Below, one piece after another: positions 54,001-64,000 of a DNA stretch of 64,000 nt (position 1 is its first letter; each line of letters starts with the position of its first letter). The position numbers were made by a program, and so were the translations under genes. The notes below the pieces were generated by a model. The model saw nothing but the letters and a program-made list of their open reading frames with translations. It ran no database searches and was not told the origin of the DNA. This stretch comes from Hymenopellis radicata (taxonomy: Eukaryota > Basidiomycota > Agaricomycetes > Agaricales > Physalacriaceae), in contig JADNRX010000074.1 in NCBI GenBank assembly GCA_015501595.1, forward strand, positions 115,969-179,968, given 5' to 3'.

Positions 54001-55583
54001 GAAGAGAATCCTTTACCCCACCTGACGCCCAATGAACAAGCACATCTTCTGGTTTTGATACAGACGACACTCGAGGTCTGTTCTTTGTGCTTTCTTCTAC
54101 GTCCATTCTGACATCCTTGAAGATTGACGAGCAACGCCGTTCACTGGACTCGAGCGGGCTGCGATATCTGATTTCTATGCGATCGTTTTACATCCTCAAT
54201 CGACGTGCTTCGTCAAGTCCGATAAGCCCGATATCAGGAAACGCCAGACCTAGAGGAACTGGCCGACGAGAGCGACTTCGGTATCGGGATATCATATGGG
54301 CATTTCACAGTGAAAGTCAAGGGTTGCTCATGACTGCGTCGATATCTTCCTGTAAGGGAAAGATGACTTGGTCTGATGCACGCGCGCTTGGGATACCAAT
54401 TTGGCTTACGTCTTTGGAGCAATTCGTACGTGCTTCTCTTTTCACATTTTTGGCGCTGTCTCACCGCTAGGACAGAAACTGCAAGTAGAGAACATTGCGC
54501 GCAACGAGTTCTTGGTGGACCGCGATCCTACTTCGTGCTCCTTGTTTTACTTTGCGCTTGGGAAAGTGAAGCTGGTGCAGAGTTTGTGGAGGCAGGCGGC
54601 ATGGCATAAGGAGCAGGGTCTCATGCTCAAGTTTCTAGCAAACGATTTTAGCGAAGATCGTTGGAAGACGGCTGCTCTCAAGAACGCGTATGCTTTGCTT
54701 GGGAAACGTCGTTTTGGTGAGTAAATTTTTGTCAGCTTTGTTGTCGTGTGCTCATTGAGAGGTAGAATACGCTGCTGCGTTCTTCCTGCTGGGACAGTCA
54801 CTGAAGGACGCTGTGAACGTGTGCATTAGACAACTAGGGGACTTCCAGATCGCCATAACCATCGCGCGCGTTGTAGAGCAAAGTAATGAGGGCCCTGTTT
54901 TCCTGGATATTCTCAAAAACACGGTGCTTCCGATAGCATTCAAGGATGGGAATCGGTGGCTCGCGAGTTGGGCGTTCTGGTTATTACATCGACGGGATCT
55001 TAGTGTGCGAGTACTCGTGGTGGGTCCAAGCTTCATGGATATCCTAACTTGTTCTAAACTTCTTGTAGACACCTCTTCAAGAGCTCGTTGGAGCTCTTGA
55101 TATCCAGGTGAAGGAAATCGGGGAGCCGCACTATGACGATCCCAGCCTGGCATTGCTGTTTTCTCAGTTGCGTTCGAAAACGCTGCAAACGGCCAAGGGA
55201 ACGAGTGAGATTTCTGGAAATCAGAGTTCAACTTTGTCCTGCAGATTGCGCGCGTGTTCTGCCGGATGGGCTGTCAAGTGCTCGCGCTTGATCTCGTGCG
55301 GTCGTGGACGTTTGATGTGCCGCCGCCGATAGCGATCGAGTCGCCGCGGCCTCTGAGGAATCCGAGGTACGCGCGACGGCGGTCGTCGATGATGATCGAT
55401 ATGGATATTATGTCGCTGCCCCCGACGAGGAGGGCCTCGCCGCCGCCGCCCGTGCGGGAGGAGGAGGAGGTGATTAAGAATGAGGGCGACTTTTTGGCAA
55501 GGAAGGCGGGCCTGGGCAATTTGATGAAGTCGGCGAAGCAGGATGTGAAGGTGCCCGAGTTTGATATGAGTGCGTTCTTTTGA
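51025..55583 (+). CDS. RAV1: RAVE complex subunit Rav1 (V-ATPase assembly regulator)
   Basis: The start is ATG 51025 (MLHLQNSYVGAPTTRLHHLV), spliced to LYPSADGVVILNAASLQLVR. A WD40-like N-terminal half follows (VVAAMGNRIASWSLSG, GLLAIATQSSLSVHTLILDN, then the 480-codon exon 51663-53139). The Rav1 C-terminal region includes YQGIF/SEPIRDLDWTSTPDM, SIWLSNGRLLVGAGHQMFLY and LPHLTPNEQAHLLVLIQTTL. It also has MRSFYILNRR, EDRWKTAALKNAYALLGKRR and ARVFCRMGCQVLALDLVRSW. The tail GNLMKSAKQDVKVPEFDM ends at 55583. Twelve or so introns. Rav1 with Rav2 and Skp1 promotes reassembly of vacuolar V-ATPase. One shift of frame near 55210-55230 is unexplained by an intron. Confidence 0.88.
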
Positions 55584-56205
55584 GGGTGGGTGGTTATTTA
55601 ATGGGGTGTTGTATAGAGGTCCAGGAGATATTGTTTGTAGGTTGGTAATGCGATTGTGGGTTTACATTTTGGTCTCGAGCAGGAGTGCTGATGCATCTTA
55701 CTACCATCTATCGTCGCATTCGAGGTTCGCTCGGGGTCTTGGAGGCTCTAGCGGACTTTTGAAGGTCGGTCGTTCCTCGTTATTGAGTCAAATTTCACTC
55801 TGAAAGACCCGGTTCACAGCTGACACACTTTAACACTGATAACAGTTCTGCCCAGGAAAATGAGCCACTCGTTGCTTATCATGCAATTTCCTATGTTGGC
55901 AGTTTTTCACTCTTTGACCAGGCGCACATGGCCAAAGGTCCAAGGCCCTTCCCGACAAGGCTATCGCCTCTGTCGAGTGGCGAGCCAATTTATTTGGCTG
56001 AGCCAAACTCAGCAACACCTTCTATAACTAGAGATTCGAAAACCAATCCAACTTTTGGACGTCGGTTGGGCGGTCGCGTATAAAGGGCGGCTGGTTTCGC
56101 TATGTTTTTTCCCCAACTTTCTGCGGCGTTTCTATCGAGTCCGTTGTCCTCCGCCCTAGCATCCTGCATCCTGTCCCCAACCTCAGCATAGCATACTATC
56201 GCACA
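55584..56205. other. Intergenic region
   Basis: About 620 bp containing the RAV1 terminator and the promoter of the zinc-finger gene (TATA-like GTATAAAGGG near 56077). Nothing else is seen. Confidence 0.5.
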
Positions 56206-57195
56206 ATGTCTAGTACTCTCATCAAAGCAGGCGCCTTTGTAAGTGCCACCCGCCTTGTGTTGTGCCTCGGTCGCTGACATAACTCTTTTATTGTTCTGGT
56301 TCAGAAATGCCACCACCGCGGCTGCCGGCGGGTCTTTGAGCGGCGCAACTTGGCGCAGTTCCGCCGACACGTCGAGACGCACGATCCGGCGACGAAGCGG
56401 TTCGCGTGTCCGTTCCCTGGCTGCGATCATTCCACGCGCCAGAAGTCGAACCTGAAGACGCATATGAAGAAGTCAGCAACTTGTAATTCTCCCTGCGTTG
56501 TTAAGTACTGATGGTCCATGATTTAGGCATACGAATACAAAGGACCTCGTCTGTCCCAATCCCAACTGCACCTTCGCGACTGGCGACCCGGCCGCGATTC
56601 TGCGACACAGGAAACGCGTCCATGGATACAAGCCGCGCAGGTTTGCGAAGCATGTGCGCTACGCCGACGCTGGCTCTGAATACGGCGCGCCTCCACCACC
56701 CCACGCGCGAAACGTGAGGTGGACGACTGGTATACATATCCTTTCGAAGGGTCCTTCGAGGCTGGCGTCGCAGCCCAGCCGCTATATCCCGCTGCCGAAG
56801 CGCTCCCAGCGCTCTCTTATCCCGCCCTCGATGTAGATGGCCTGTTCCCGATGGAGTCCGGGTATGACTCTTGGAACGCGCCTGCAATGAAAGCCGAGTC
56901 CGACCCAGCTCCGTATCTCAATGGCTGGTCATCATGGGAGTCGCCATCCGCGTCCATGAATTGGTCGATGCCTTTGGATCAGAACTTCATGCCGACCTCC
57001 AGCGTCGCGCCATACCCTTCTCTCTCCGGTGTCTCATACACAGAACAGAGCTTTGAGCAGAGCGTCTTCGACCTGACGCTCAGCGAGATGTATCCTTCCC
57101 TGTTCCCATCCCCTACGACCTCGTATTTTGCAACCCAACCTGCGGGCATGCACGTCTCAGAGCCCTCCGATTTTGGGTATCTCGATGGGTTTTAG
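56206..57195 (+). CDS. C2H2 zinc-finger protein
   Basis: The start is ATG 56206 (MSSTLIKAGAF), spliced over a GT-AG intron to KCHHRGCRRVFERRNLAQFR with the first C2H2 finger. The second finger is CPFPGCDHSTRQKSNLKTH, and after another intron the third is CPNPNCTFATGDPAAILRHR. The C-terminal part is acidic and aromatic (VDDWYTYPFEGSFEAG ... SDFGYLDGF) as in activation domains, with stop at 57193-57195. Between finger 3 and this part the frame changes near 56660-56720. A 65-nt intron, GTGCGC to GTGAG, would give FAKHVDDWYTYPF, but a one-base deletion at the AAACGTGAGG site is an equal option. Probable transcription factor. Confidence 0.8.
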
Positions 57196-57579
57196 TTGTT
57201 CTCCTTTGGTACTATTTTCTGTATCGTTACTGTAGTTCCTCGTGATCTCTATTGGAACATGGCTTGTTTGATCCGGTGAAGAGCGGGATTGTAGGTAGGT
57301 AGAGAACCGTCATGGGTCCCATTGAGGAACGACGGGTGCAGGCAATGTTAACGGGTGAGAGCTACCACCCCACTCCCTGCCGGATAGAGGTGTATCGAAC
57401 CATGGACCACGGACGCTGGAGGTGTGATGAGAATTGAGAGATGCAGTATGAACGTTATATGAACCTGGACAGGAGTTGAACGTTGATCACACACATCGTC
57501 CCACTGAACAGGCTCTTACAGAACATATTTTATGATAGAGAATATGTTCTGATATACGGTGTATATGAATCTACTGTAC
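57196..57579. other. Convergent 3' spacer
   Basis: 384 bp between two converging genes. An ACATATTTTATGATAGAGAATATGT-like inverted repeat lies near 57523-57547. No gene. Confidence 0.4.
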
Positions 57580-58093
57580 CTACATTATAACACCAATAAA
57601 ACGGGCAAAAAGGACCCGCCTGGCCTGGACTGTCATGCCTGCCATGACGCCGGGAACATTGTAGGCCAATAATAATGTAGTGAGATTAGGACCAGAGAGA
57701 TTATTCAGTGCATCCATCGTGCTTGGAAATAGAGGGTGTACACCTAGGGCAGCAGGTGCATCTGGCACAATGGTGGGTGGGAGATTCGGTGGTGCACCTG
57801 CAGCAGGAGGGAGGGGTACAATTATAGGAATGAGAGGGCGGGGAAGTTCTAATGCGAAAAGTGTGTCTTGTGCGAGGTTTGCCATCCGGTTGAGTGACCG
57901 TGCTGCGATCCAGGACGCACTTTGGTGCTCTATCAGCAACAAGCAGTGATGAAGACAAAAAAGAAAACATACCTCTGTTGACGCTCGAGCCGCCATTGGC
58001 GATATTAATATGCACGCAGTATAAGGACCACAGTATCCTGTGTGTCATGTCAAGGCCCCACTGAGGCGCTGGGGACGGGGTGGCAGCGGCCAT
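57580..58093 (-). CDS. Hypothetical protein, two exons
   Basis: The start is ATG 58093 (MAAATPSPAPQWGLDMTHRI), followed by LWSLYCVHINIANGGSSV. A GT-AG intron of 43 nt joins NRE to HQSASWIAARSLNRMANLAQ in frame. The rest is Pro/Leu-rich (LPRPLIPIIVPLPPAAGAPP) and ends VQARRVLFARFIGVIM with stop 57580-57582. About 155 residues. The family is not recognised and no signal peptide is evident. The clean intron and steady composition favour a real gene. Confidence 0.55.
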
Positions 58094-58265
58094 GGAGTAA
58101 GGCGAGGGAAGAGTCGTTGATGAATGAACGAGAGTCTACGAGAGTTGGATGCGGCGGACGTGACGATGCGGACACGATGACGGGAGAGACCTCAAGAAAG
58201 GACACATTCCAACGGTGAGACAAGTAAGAATTCGAAGCTAGACTCGCTAGCGGCGCCAAAAGTAC

Positions 58266-58548
58266 TCAGAGAAATAACCGCCACACGTCGCTCTGCTTTA
58301 ACAGGAACTCTATGGCTCTCTTACGGAAGGCGAGTATATCGCCTTGATGAACCCCGGGAGGCTTATTATGGCTTGTCGGAGCAAGGAAACAGGCCAGGCG
58401 GCTGTTGACCGTTAGTACCTTTTCCAATATAGTTGTGCTCTTGGATTGTTCCGACATACTCCTCACTGTAGAACTCGGAAACTGGCTTTGAGGCTGAATT
58501 GTGGCTCGCGGGACCTTGCCTCACAGTTGGATTCCTTAGAGCGGGCAC
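58266..58548 (-). CDS. Small hypothetical protein, two exons
   Basis: From ATG 58548: MPALRNPTVRQGPASHNSAS, then KPVSEFYSEEYVGTIQEHNY and IGKG. A GT-AG intron (GTACTAACGG to CATCAAG) joins in frame to DILAFRKRAIEFLLKQSDVW, RLFL and the stop at 58266-58268. The result is a basic protein of about 68 residues. It matches nothing I know. The intron has a good branch-like TACTAAC only at its 5' end, which is unusual. Support comes from frame, codon texture and splice sites only. Confidence 0.5.
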
Positions 58549-58634
58549 ATCAATGATTATTAGTCCTCAGTGTTGAGGAAAAGCATCATGATATACTCTG
58601 ATGCGTGATCTGAAGTCATGGTACTTCGCCAATA

Positions 58635-59571
58635 CTAAAGTACATTGATTCCATTTAAACTCTCGTATCGCTTATTTCTTGGCTTCCTCATCTTTCTCCT
58701 TCGCCGGTTTTCCTCCGGCGATGGACTAGCCTCCCTCTCATCCGCCTCAGCCTCTTTCTCAGCCTCTGCCTCTCCGCCGAGGCCCTTGAGTAAATCGCCA
58801 GCGTCGTCACCATCCATTCCTAATTCTGCAATTAAGTCGCGCAACTCATCCCCAGTTATCTTGAGCCCTTGCAGTCCAAATCCAGACAGCTCGTCCTCCG
58901 AGATCAAGTTCACCTTCTCGCTTATTGACGGGTATGGGCTTTTGTCGGCGAGCGTTGATGAAGTAGGTTGGACCTTGACCTTGTCTCTGAGACGTTCCGG
59001 GGTCATATCAAGAGGCATGGCCGCACCCGGGACACCGATGGGCTGCACTGGAGGCGCAATGTGTTCATCTACATCCGGATTCAAGATTCCTTCAATCTCA
59101 AGAACACATCAAGTTCATCGTACTCGACAGAGTCTTCGCTAAGAATGGTTGAGTGCCAGGAAGACAACCACGCGCAAGACACGTACAATTCGGCAAATGT
59201 CTATAGTCAATGTGATCATTGAACACGTTGTACGAACAGGAGCGAACAACGTACGCCAGGAAACTTGCCGCCAATAAGAATGCCAGGTAACTGTTGCTTG
59301 TCTAGCAGTTTCTGAGCAGATGACGAAACGTCAAAATGAGATAAATACCCAATGGGAGCCTTTCTTTTCCAAAGGCGTTTTGCCGCCTCGTCCGAGGCGA
59401 GATCATAGGATGTAAATGGAATCTTCTTGACCTGTAGAACGCGTAGGAGATACTCTGTCCAGCCCCATTACCTATTATCAGAGCACAGAAGATATAGCAT
59501 ACCTTGTCTTTGTCGAAGCGCAGGCTGCGAGGCAATAGTGGTCAAGAACACTGGATAGGCGGGGAAGGCAT
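58635..59571 (-). CDS. Thioredoxin-like (SH3BGR/glutaredoxin-type) protein, frame disturbed
   Basis: The start is ATG 59571 (MPSPPIQ). The reading then needs one extra base to give VFLTTIASQPALRQRQ. Next are KIPFTSYDLASDEAAKRLWK and DKQQLPGILIGGKFPG, the cis-Pro and GG turn of the glutaredoxin fold. After further introns come EDSVEYDELDVFL and, again one base out, ILNPDVDEHIAPPVQPIGVP. The tail is acidic then basic (LGGEAEAEKEAEADER, RRRRKMRKPRNKRYESLNG) with stop 58635-58637. No CxxC active site was seen, so redox activity is doubtful, as in SH3BGR proteins. The two frame breaks each look like loss of one G from a GG pair. Confidence 0.65.
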
Positions 59572-59657
59572 GATGGTTTGTAGCAGAATGCGAGCCACGT
59601 GTTTGATACCATCACTGATGATGATTTGATCGACCCAATTTGATTTTTCTTCTCCTC
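59572..59657. promoter_or_regulatory. 86-bp bidirectional promoter
   Basis: Only 86 bp separate the divergent start codons of the thioredoxin-like and phosphatase genes. A CACGTG E-box is at about 59597-59602. No TATA box is seen. Confidence 0.6.
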
Positions 59658-60330
59658 ATGTCGAATTCGAAAGAACAGATCTCCGTGCTCATCGTCTGTC
59701 TAGGTATGGTTGCCTAGCCTACACAGAGAATATATAGAGCTGATAGAGTATAGGGAATATATGCCGTTCGCCCATGGGAGAGGCCGTCCTCAGCCACGTC
59801 GCCAAGGCTCGCGGACACGATATAACTGTTGACAGCTGTGGTACAGGCGCGTACCATACTGGCGAAGATCCAGATGACAGGTAAGTCCTTTGTGTGTCTC
59901 GCATGAACTCCTAGTTCAATTCGTTACACTCAGAACTGTATCGACATGCATGAAGTAAGCATTGACATGACGAACTACAGCAAAGTCTCAACAGTCTTCG
60001 TGAAGCACCAAGTTCCTATATCTCACGCTGCTCGCAAAGTCCAGAAATCTGACTTCACGAACTTTACACATATTCTGGCTGCCGACCAGAACAATTTACG
60101 CGACCTACAGCGGATGGCGCCTGGTAATGCGACTGCTGAGATCAAGCTGTGGGGAGAATATCACGATAACAAGCCCATTCAAGATCCTTATTAGGTGGAA
60201 TAGTATGTGAGCCCCCTTTTTTCGTTTTGCGTATCCTGACATTGTATAGAATGGCTTCGAACGCGTATACCAGCAATGCGTCAAGCTTTCACACGCATTC
60301 CTTGACGATGTTTTCGGATCACAGGCGTAA
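59658..60330 (+). CDS. Low-molecular-weight protein tyrosine phosphatase
   Basis: The start is ATG 59658 (MSNSKEQISVLIVCL). An intron splits the P-loop; the joined motif is VCLGNICRSPMGEAV, which differs from the canonical CxGNICRS loop (CLGNICRS) only as the family allows. Then HDITVDSCGTGAYHTGEDPD, KHQVPISHAARKVQKSDFTN, FTHILAADQNNLRDLQRM and KLWGEYHDNKPIQDPY, which holds the catalytic Asp (DPYY motif). At 60191 a TAG appears inside the DPYYGG motif. Adding one base gives GGI, and the next exon (NGFERVYQQCVKLSHAFLDD) ends at TAA 60328-60330. The exon join around 59880-59985 is ambiguous. About 160 residues expected; dephosphorylates phosphotyrosine in the cytosol. Confidence 0.8.
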
Positions 60331-60399
60331 TAATTTGACTAGACATCACACTTCTTCGTTATTAGATCGGGGCTACCATGAGAATGTAATCGCGTGGTT

Positions 60400-62099
60400 T
60401 CACTGCATAACGGGAAGAGGCTGGTAAGGCTCCTCCAGATACCTAACTTCCTCTTCAGTCAACTTGACATTCACGGAGCCTAACAACCTCGTCAGCCGAG
60501 GCCAAGTCTCAACAAGATAGCAGCTTCCTCACCTATCAGTTCCATAAGATTCTTCGTCGAAGAAGTTCCGATGATAGGTGCTGTTACAGCTGTAGCATCG
60601 CGCATAAGAGAGTAACGTCGCGCATCAAAACGGTACGTACCGTCTTTGCTCATTAACCACGCCAGTGCGATTTGACCCATCGGGATGTTACGTTTAGCCG
60701 CAATTTCTTCCACTCTAAATTCCACAGACGGCGATAAGGCTTAAGAGTACCATCGTAAGGAAAACATACCTCTTGATAATGTCAAATGTAGCAGGATTCT
60801 TGGAGTACGCAATCATAAATCTAACGTGTTGTTAGCTCACATGAAGCAGACCGAGCACAGCCATTACCTATCCTGTTCTCCCTTTTCCGTGTTCTGCTTA
60901 TCCAACGGACGTGAGCATTCCCCTGCCAAGCGCGGCGAATGGCATAGCTCCGACGCCAAAGTGCTTTAGTACACTGTTTTAGCCTTCTAGTAACTCGAAG
61001 TGCCTCCGAGGCTCACCTTGAGAGTGGGCATCATCTCCCGTTCCTCTTCTCGATATAGGAGGTTGTATTGATTTTGCATCGAGATGAAGGGAGTCAGATT
61101 ATGCTGGAGAGCGTAATCTGGAGGCCACGTTGAACTGGCTACGAGGTTAACGGAGCGTTGCACGACGTACCTGCATGATATGAACTGGGTGAGAGTCAAC
61201 GCTGCACGAGACAGAAGAGACGTCCTTACACTGCCAAGCATAGCAAACAGACATCCCAATGTATCGGACGTACCCAGCTTTGACGACGTCGTGTAGGGCT
61301 TGCATCTGTACAGACTCAGCTCAAGAACGTCCTAGTCAGAGTAAAAAAATCACCGTTTCCGCGATGGGAGTTTCTGGATCGAATCTATGGCCTATATCAT
61401 GATAATGGGTAGGCTGCTAATCGATGTAATGAGCAAGACCTACATTGCAAGACGTCGATGTAGTCCAATTGCAGTCGCTCCAGACTTTGCTTTACCGAAT
61501 CAAATATGCTACACAAGTTCAGGGGAGGAAGATGAAACCAAGTCAGTAGCGGTGCTGTACCTTCCGGCTTAACCCGTGTTGATTAACATAGCCTTCCTTG
61601 TCGCCGTCGAATCGATTATAGTAAGGTGGCGCACTATAATCGGCGTCACGTCGCACGACGAAAAACACCTTTTAAAATCAGGGAAGTTTCATTGGTTAGA
61701 GAAATGGTGCTGTATGAGGACCTTGGTCATAACCACAATTTCTTCGCGCGCAGTGTGTGTTCTTTAATCGCCTTGCCAAGTATGACTTCTGAATAGCCAT
61801 TCGAGTAGCTCTGCATAACAATCGCGTGAACCACAGGAAAACTGAAAGTCTGTTGAACAATCCTACATTGGCCGTATCAAAGGTATTTATACCAGCGTCG
61901 TAGGCCGCTTTAATTTGTCGTATACTCTCCTCTTCGTCCTCGAGGAGCCAAGGAAGCCATGTCCGCTTCCCATAAGTCATACATCCAAGAATGATCTTGG
62001 AGACCTTCAATCCAGAGTTTCCGAGACGAACTACGTATGAAATGCCAGTGGTAAGTTTCTCGAAGGGCGAAGAGCAATGTTGCACTGACCATATTCCAT
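60400..62099 (-). CDS. Aldo/keto reductase, frame disturbed
   Basis: The start is ATG 62099 (MEY), spliced to VRLGNSGLKVSKIILGCMTY and ESIRQIKAAYDAGINTFDTA. Then a YSNGYSEVILGKAIKEH segment, EIVVMTKV, and later MQNQYNLLYREEEREMMPTL, HFGVGAMPFAALGRGM and EEIAAKRNIPMGQIALAWLM. The end reads APIIGTSSTKNLMELIGSVN, KLTEEEVRYLEEPYQPLPVM with stop 60400-60402. This is the yeast aryl-alcohol dehydrogenase-type AKR, NADPH-dependent, with the Asp-Tyr-Lys-His tetrad only partly checked. Two places (near 61756, between TLR and EIVVM; near 60895, between GMLT and RPLDKQ) need indels to restore the frame. It is either a pseudogene or affected by sequence errors. Confidence 0.7.
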
Positions 62100-62992
62100 C
62101 TTGATGGAAGATGTGGACGATAATAAGGAGCCAAAGGGCGGCCCCTACCTATTATATACAGCCCAAGCATGTTTCGGCGTCTGCGCGCCTTTGACAGACA
62201 CATTACGAGACAGTGCGAACCTCGTCGCTGGAGGCTGATGAATACATCGGACAATGATCGGACCAAGTCAGAGTTGCTGACACCGTGATCCAACGACGAA
62301 CGGACGTTGACGTAAGCGGTGTGGCGCCATTTTCTCCTCCAGGCTCCTCGAAGTTTAGGGTGGCGCAGTAAACCCTAGGTTTTGATACATACTCAGGTTT
62401 ACTGGGGTTATTAACAGTTTTGATTCAGTATCGAGGCCTACCTCCCGACCCCCGAGGGTTTCGATACCGGCACGTGAGCATTCACGTTCCGGCAGAGAAG
62501 CTGAGAGCGGCAGGAGAAAGGCGGGATGGGGGCGGGGTCTCGGCACGGCGCCACATCACGTGTTTAGAGCCGTGCTGGTATGGAAACCCTTGAGGCTTGG
62601 TAACTCGAGATTCACACAGCATCCTCACCAACAGTACTCATTACAGATCCTTCGGATCTAAAATGCTGTACTTATGGTTCGTTACCCACCGGGTCGCAAA
62701 ATGAACCAGGTGAGACTCTTCTGCCTTCGGGACGTTATCCTCGCTTACAGCGAGACTTTGACGTGGTCAGCTCTCAGCGCCACATCTTTCTCTTAGGTCG
62801 ATCGTTGATTTCCATACCTGGCGGGCAGCTTAGGTATGCAGCCGAGGATGTCTCGCATCCCTCAGCTCTTACTGTGCCCCGCCAGGTGCGTTCTTGTATT
62901 TTTTCTCTTAGGCTCAGTCTCTTACTGTTTCACGCCAGTATTGTATTCTCGTCGATTGCGAAATAAATTTCCATCTAACGACTCATACGATT
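62100..62992. other. Intergenic region
   Basis: About 890 bp. Short plus-strand frames (62763-63051) may be leader exons of the next gene but show no motif. An inverted repeat AGATCCTTCGGATCT is at 62646-62660. Confidence 0.4.
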
Positions 62993-64000
62993 ATGCCCGG
63001 ACATGCCGAAGGCAGCAAAAAGCGAAAAGCCGGAGACTGTTCTATCCCTGACATCCCTGACTCAGAACTCACGGAGGAGCAGTATTGCGAAGCTGTACGG
63101 AAAACCCTCGAAGAGATCGTCAGTCGATACCGTGAGGGACGGGCGTCCAAAGTTGACGTTCAAAACCACGGTCGTTGCCTACATCGGCGGTGTTTCCGAA
63201 GCCGGACTGTACGACTTCAGCGGACGTAACGAGCTCAAGCCGTGGTTCGAGCAACTCGAGAGCGACGCTAGACGTCTCGAGCGAGCCAAGCAACAAGGGA
63301 AAGAGTTGGGAAAGTCGCGAAAAGATGAACGACGACGTATCCGGAGGAGAAAGAGACCGTCGACGAGGAAGAGGACGGTGATGACCACGAAGAGAGTGTC
63401 AAACCCGGAGTTAAACGCAAACGGGCAGAGACACCCAATTCCAATAGTTCGCTCTCAGAATATGAGAGTGGAGGAGACGACAAACCCAAGTCCAAACCTC
63501 CTCGCAAACACCACCACGCTCGCGAGTCCAACGAATGGCGATGTACCAGACAACAATCTCTTCGGATGGGCCGCCGCCGCCGTCGTCCAAGAAGTCGTTC
63601 TCTCAGCTGAGCACAAGAAAATCCGCGACGCCGTCGAAAATCACAGACGCGACGTCAAGTACACCTTGCACAACCTTTTGCGCACAGGACTCGCCCCCGT
63701 CTTCCCTGAAGCTCTCTGGAAGAAAATCCTCCTGATCAAGTCGTCGACTTCGACGAGATCAACGCTTTCTTCTTCTCCACCAAACTCGACCTCGACCCCA
63801 ATCCAGTCAGTACGGTCGAATCGGCACTTCACAAAGCCTTGGGACGAAGCGCGGAGAAGAAGACTGTTAGTTCGTCAGTCGTCTGGTTTAGATGCTTTGA
63901 TAAGTATGTCAAGGCAGTCGAGACAATCTTCCCTTACCGGACGAACGAACTCCGAGCCTGGCGAGAGCACATCGACGACCTCTTCACGTCCAAGGTCGAT
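62993..64000 (+). CDS. Transposon-associated basidiomycete protein, partial at window edge
   Basis: Begins MPGHAEGSKKRKAGDCSIPD, IPDSELTEEQYCEAVRKTLE at ATG 62993. Coding texture then moves between frames: LTFKTTVVAYIGGVSEAGLY in one, EESVKPGVKRKRAETPNSNS in another, and DNNLFGWAAAAVVQEVVLSA, HHALRRDVKYTLHNLLRT-type segments in a third. The last 260 bases read DQVVDFDEINAFFFSTKLDL, FDKYVKAVETIFPYRTNELR and AWREHIDDLFTSKVD to the end of the window. This tail resembles proteins common in agaricomycetes that precede recombinase or reverse-transcriptase genes of mobile elements; that association is from memory. The mixed frames suggest indels. It may be the first gene of another element to the right. 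Confidence 0.5.

Overview
The window is nuclear DNA of a filamentous basidiomycete, most likely an agaricomycete. It shows dense genes on both strands, many GT-AG introns of about 45-65 nt, unidirectional and divergent gene pairs, F-box and heparinase II/III families typical of mushrooms, and a nested cluster of transposable elements. No rRNA, tRNA or CRISPR array was found. All calls come from reading the sequence; no database search was run.

Left housekeeping block (1-21.3 kb): 3' end of a heparinase II/III-like gene, an uncharacterised multi-exon protein, an F-box protein, a short-chain dehydrogenase, cytosolic glutamyl-tRNA synthetase, a CNNM/Mam3-type membrane protein with CBS domains, an ERG26-like sterol dehydrogenase divergent from a methyltransferase with a His-rich N-terminus, a mitochondrial carnitine/acylcarnitine carrier, methylmalonate-semialdehyde dehydrogenase, and an acidic protein with three Myb/Rap1-like modules.

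Transposon nest (21.3-44.4 kb): the 3' end of the Myb-like gene (21016-21334) recurs at 44366-44690, just before a Rab GDI gene, so the interval looks like about 23 kb of added DNA. Inside are (i) a young Ty3/Gypsy LTR retrotransposon, 22958-31958, with gag and pol in different frames; (ii) a second LTR element, 32035-42618, with perfect 5-bp target duplications, no visible reverse transcriptase or integrase, a degenerate internally repeated body and a captured piece of translation elongation factor 2; (iii) three related non-autonomous hAT-like elements with 8-bp target duplications. One hAT-like copy disrupts the leader ORF of the second LTR element. Another splits that element's 3' LTR and is itself split by the third. 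The remaining spacer may hold a minus-strand host gene broken by both LTR elements.

Right block (44.7-64 kb): Rab GDI, a tandem F-box duplication (one copy broken), a minus-strand pseudogene, the RAVE complex subunit Rav1, a C2H2 zinc-finger protein, two small unknown genes, a thioredoxin-like (SH3BGR-type) gene divergent from a low-molecular-weight tyrosine phosphatase, an aldo/keto reductase, and the start of a transposon-associated gene running off the edge. Several conserved genes in this block need single-base corrections to read through, which points to sequence errors or recent decay.
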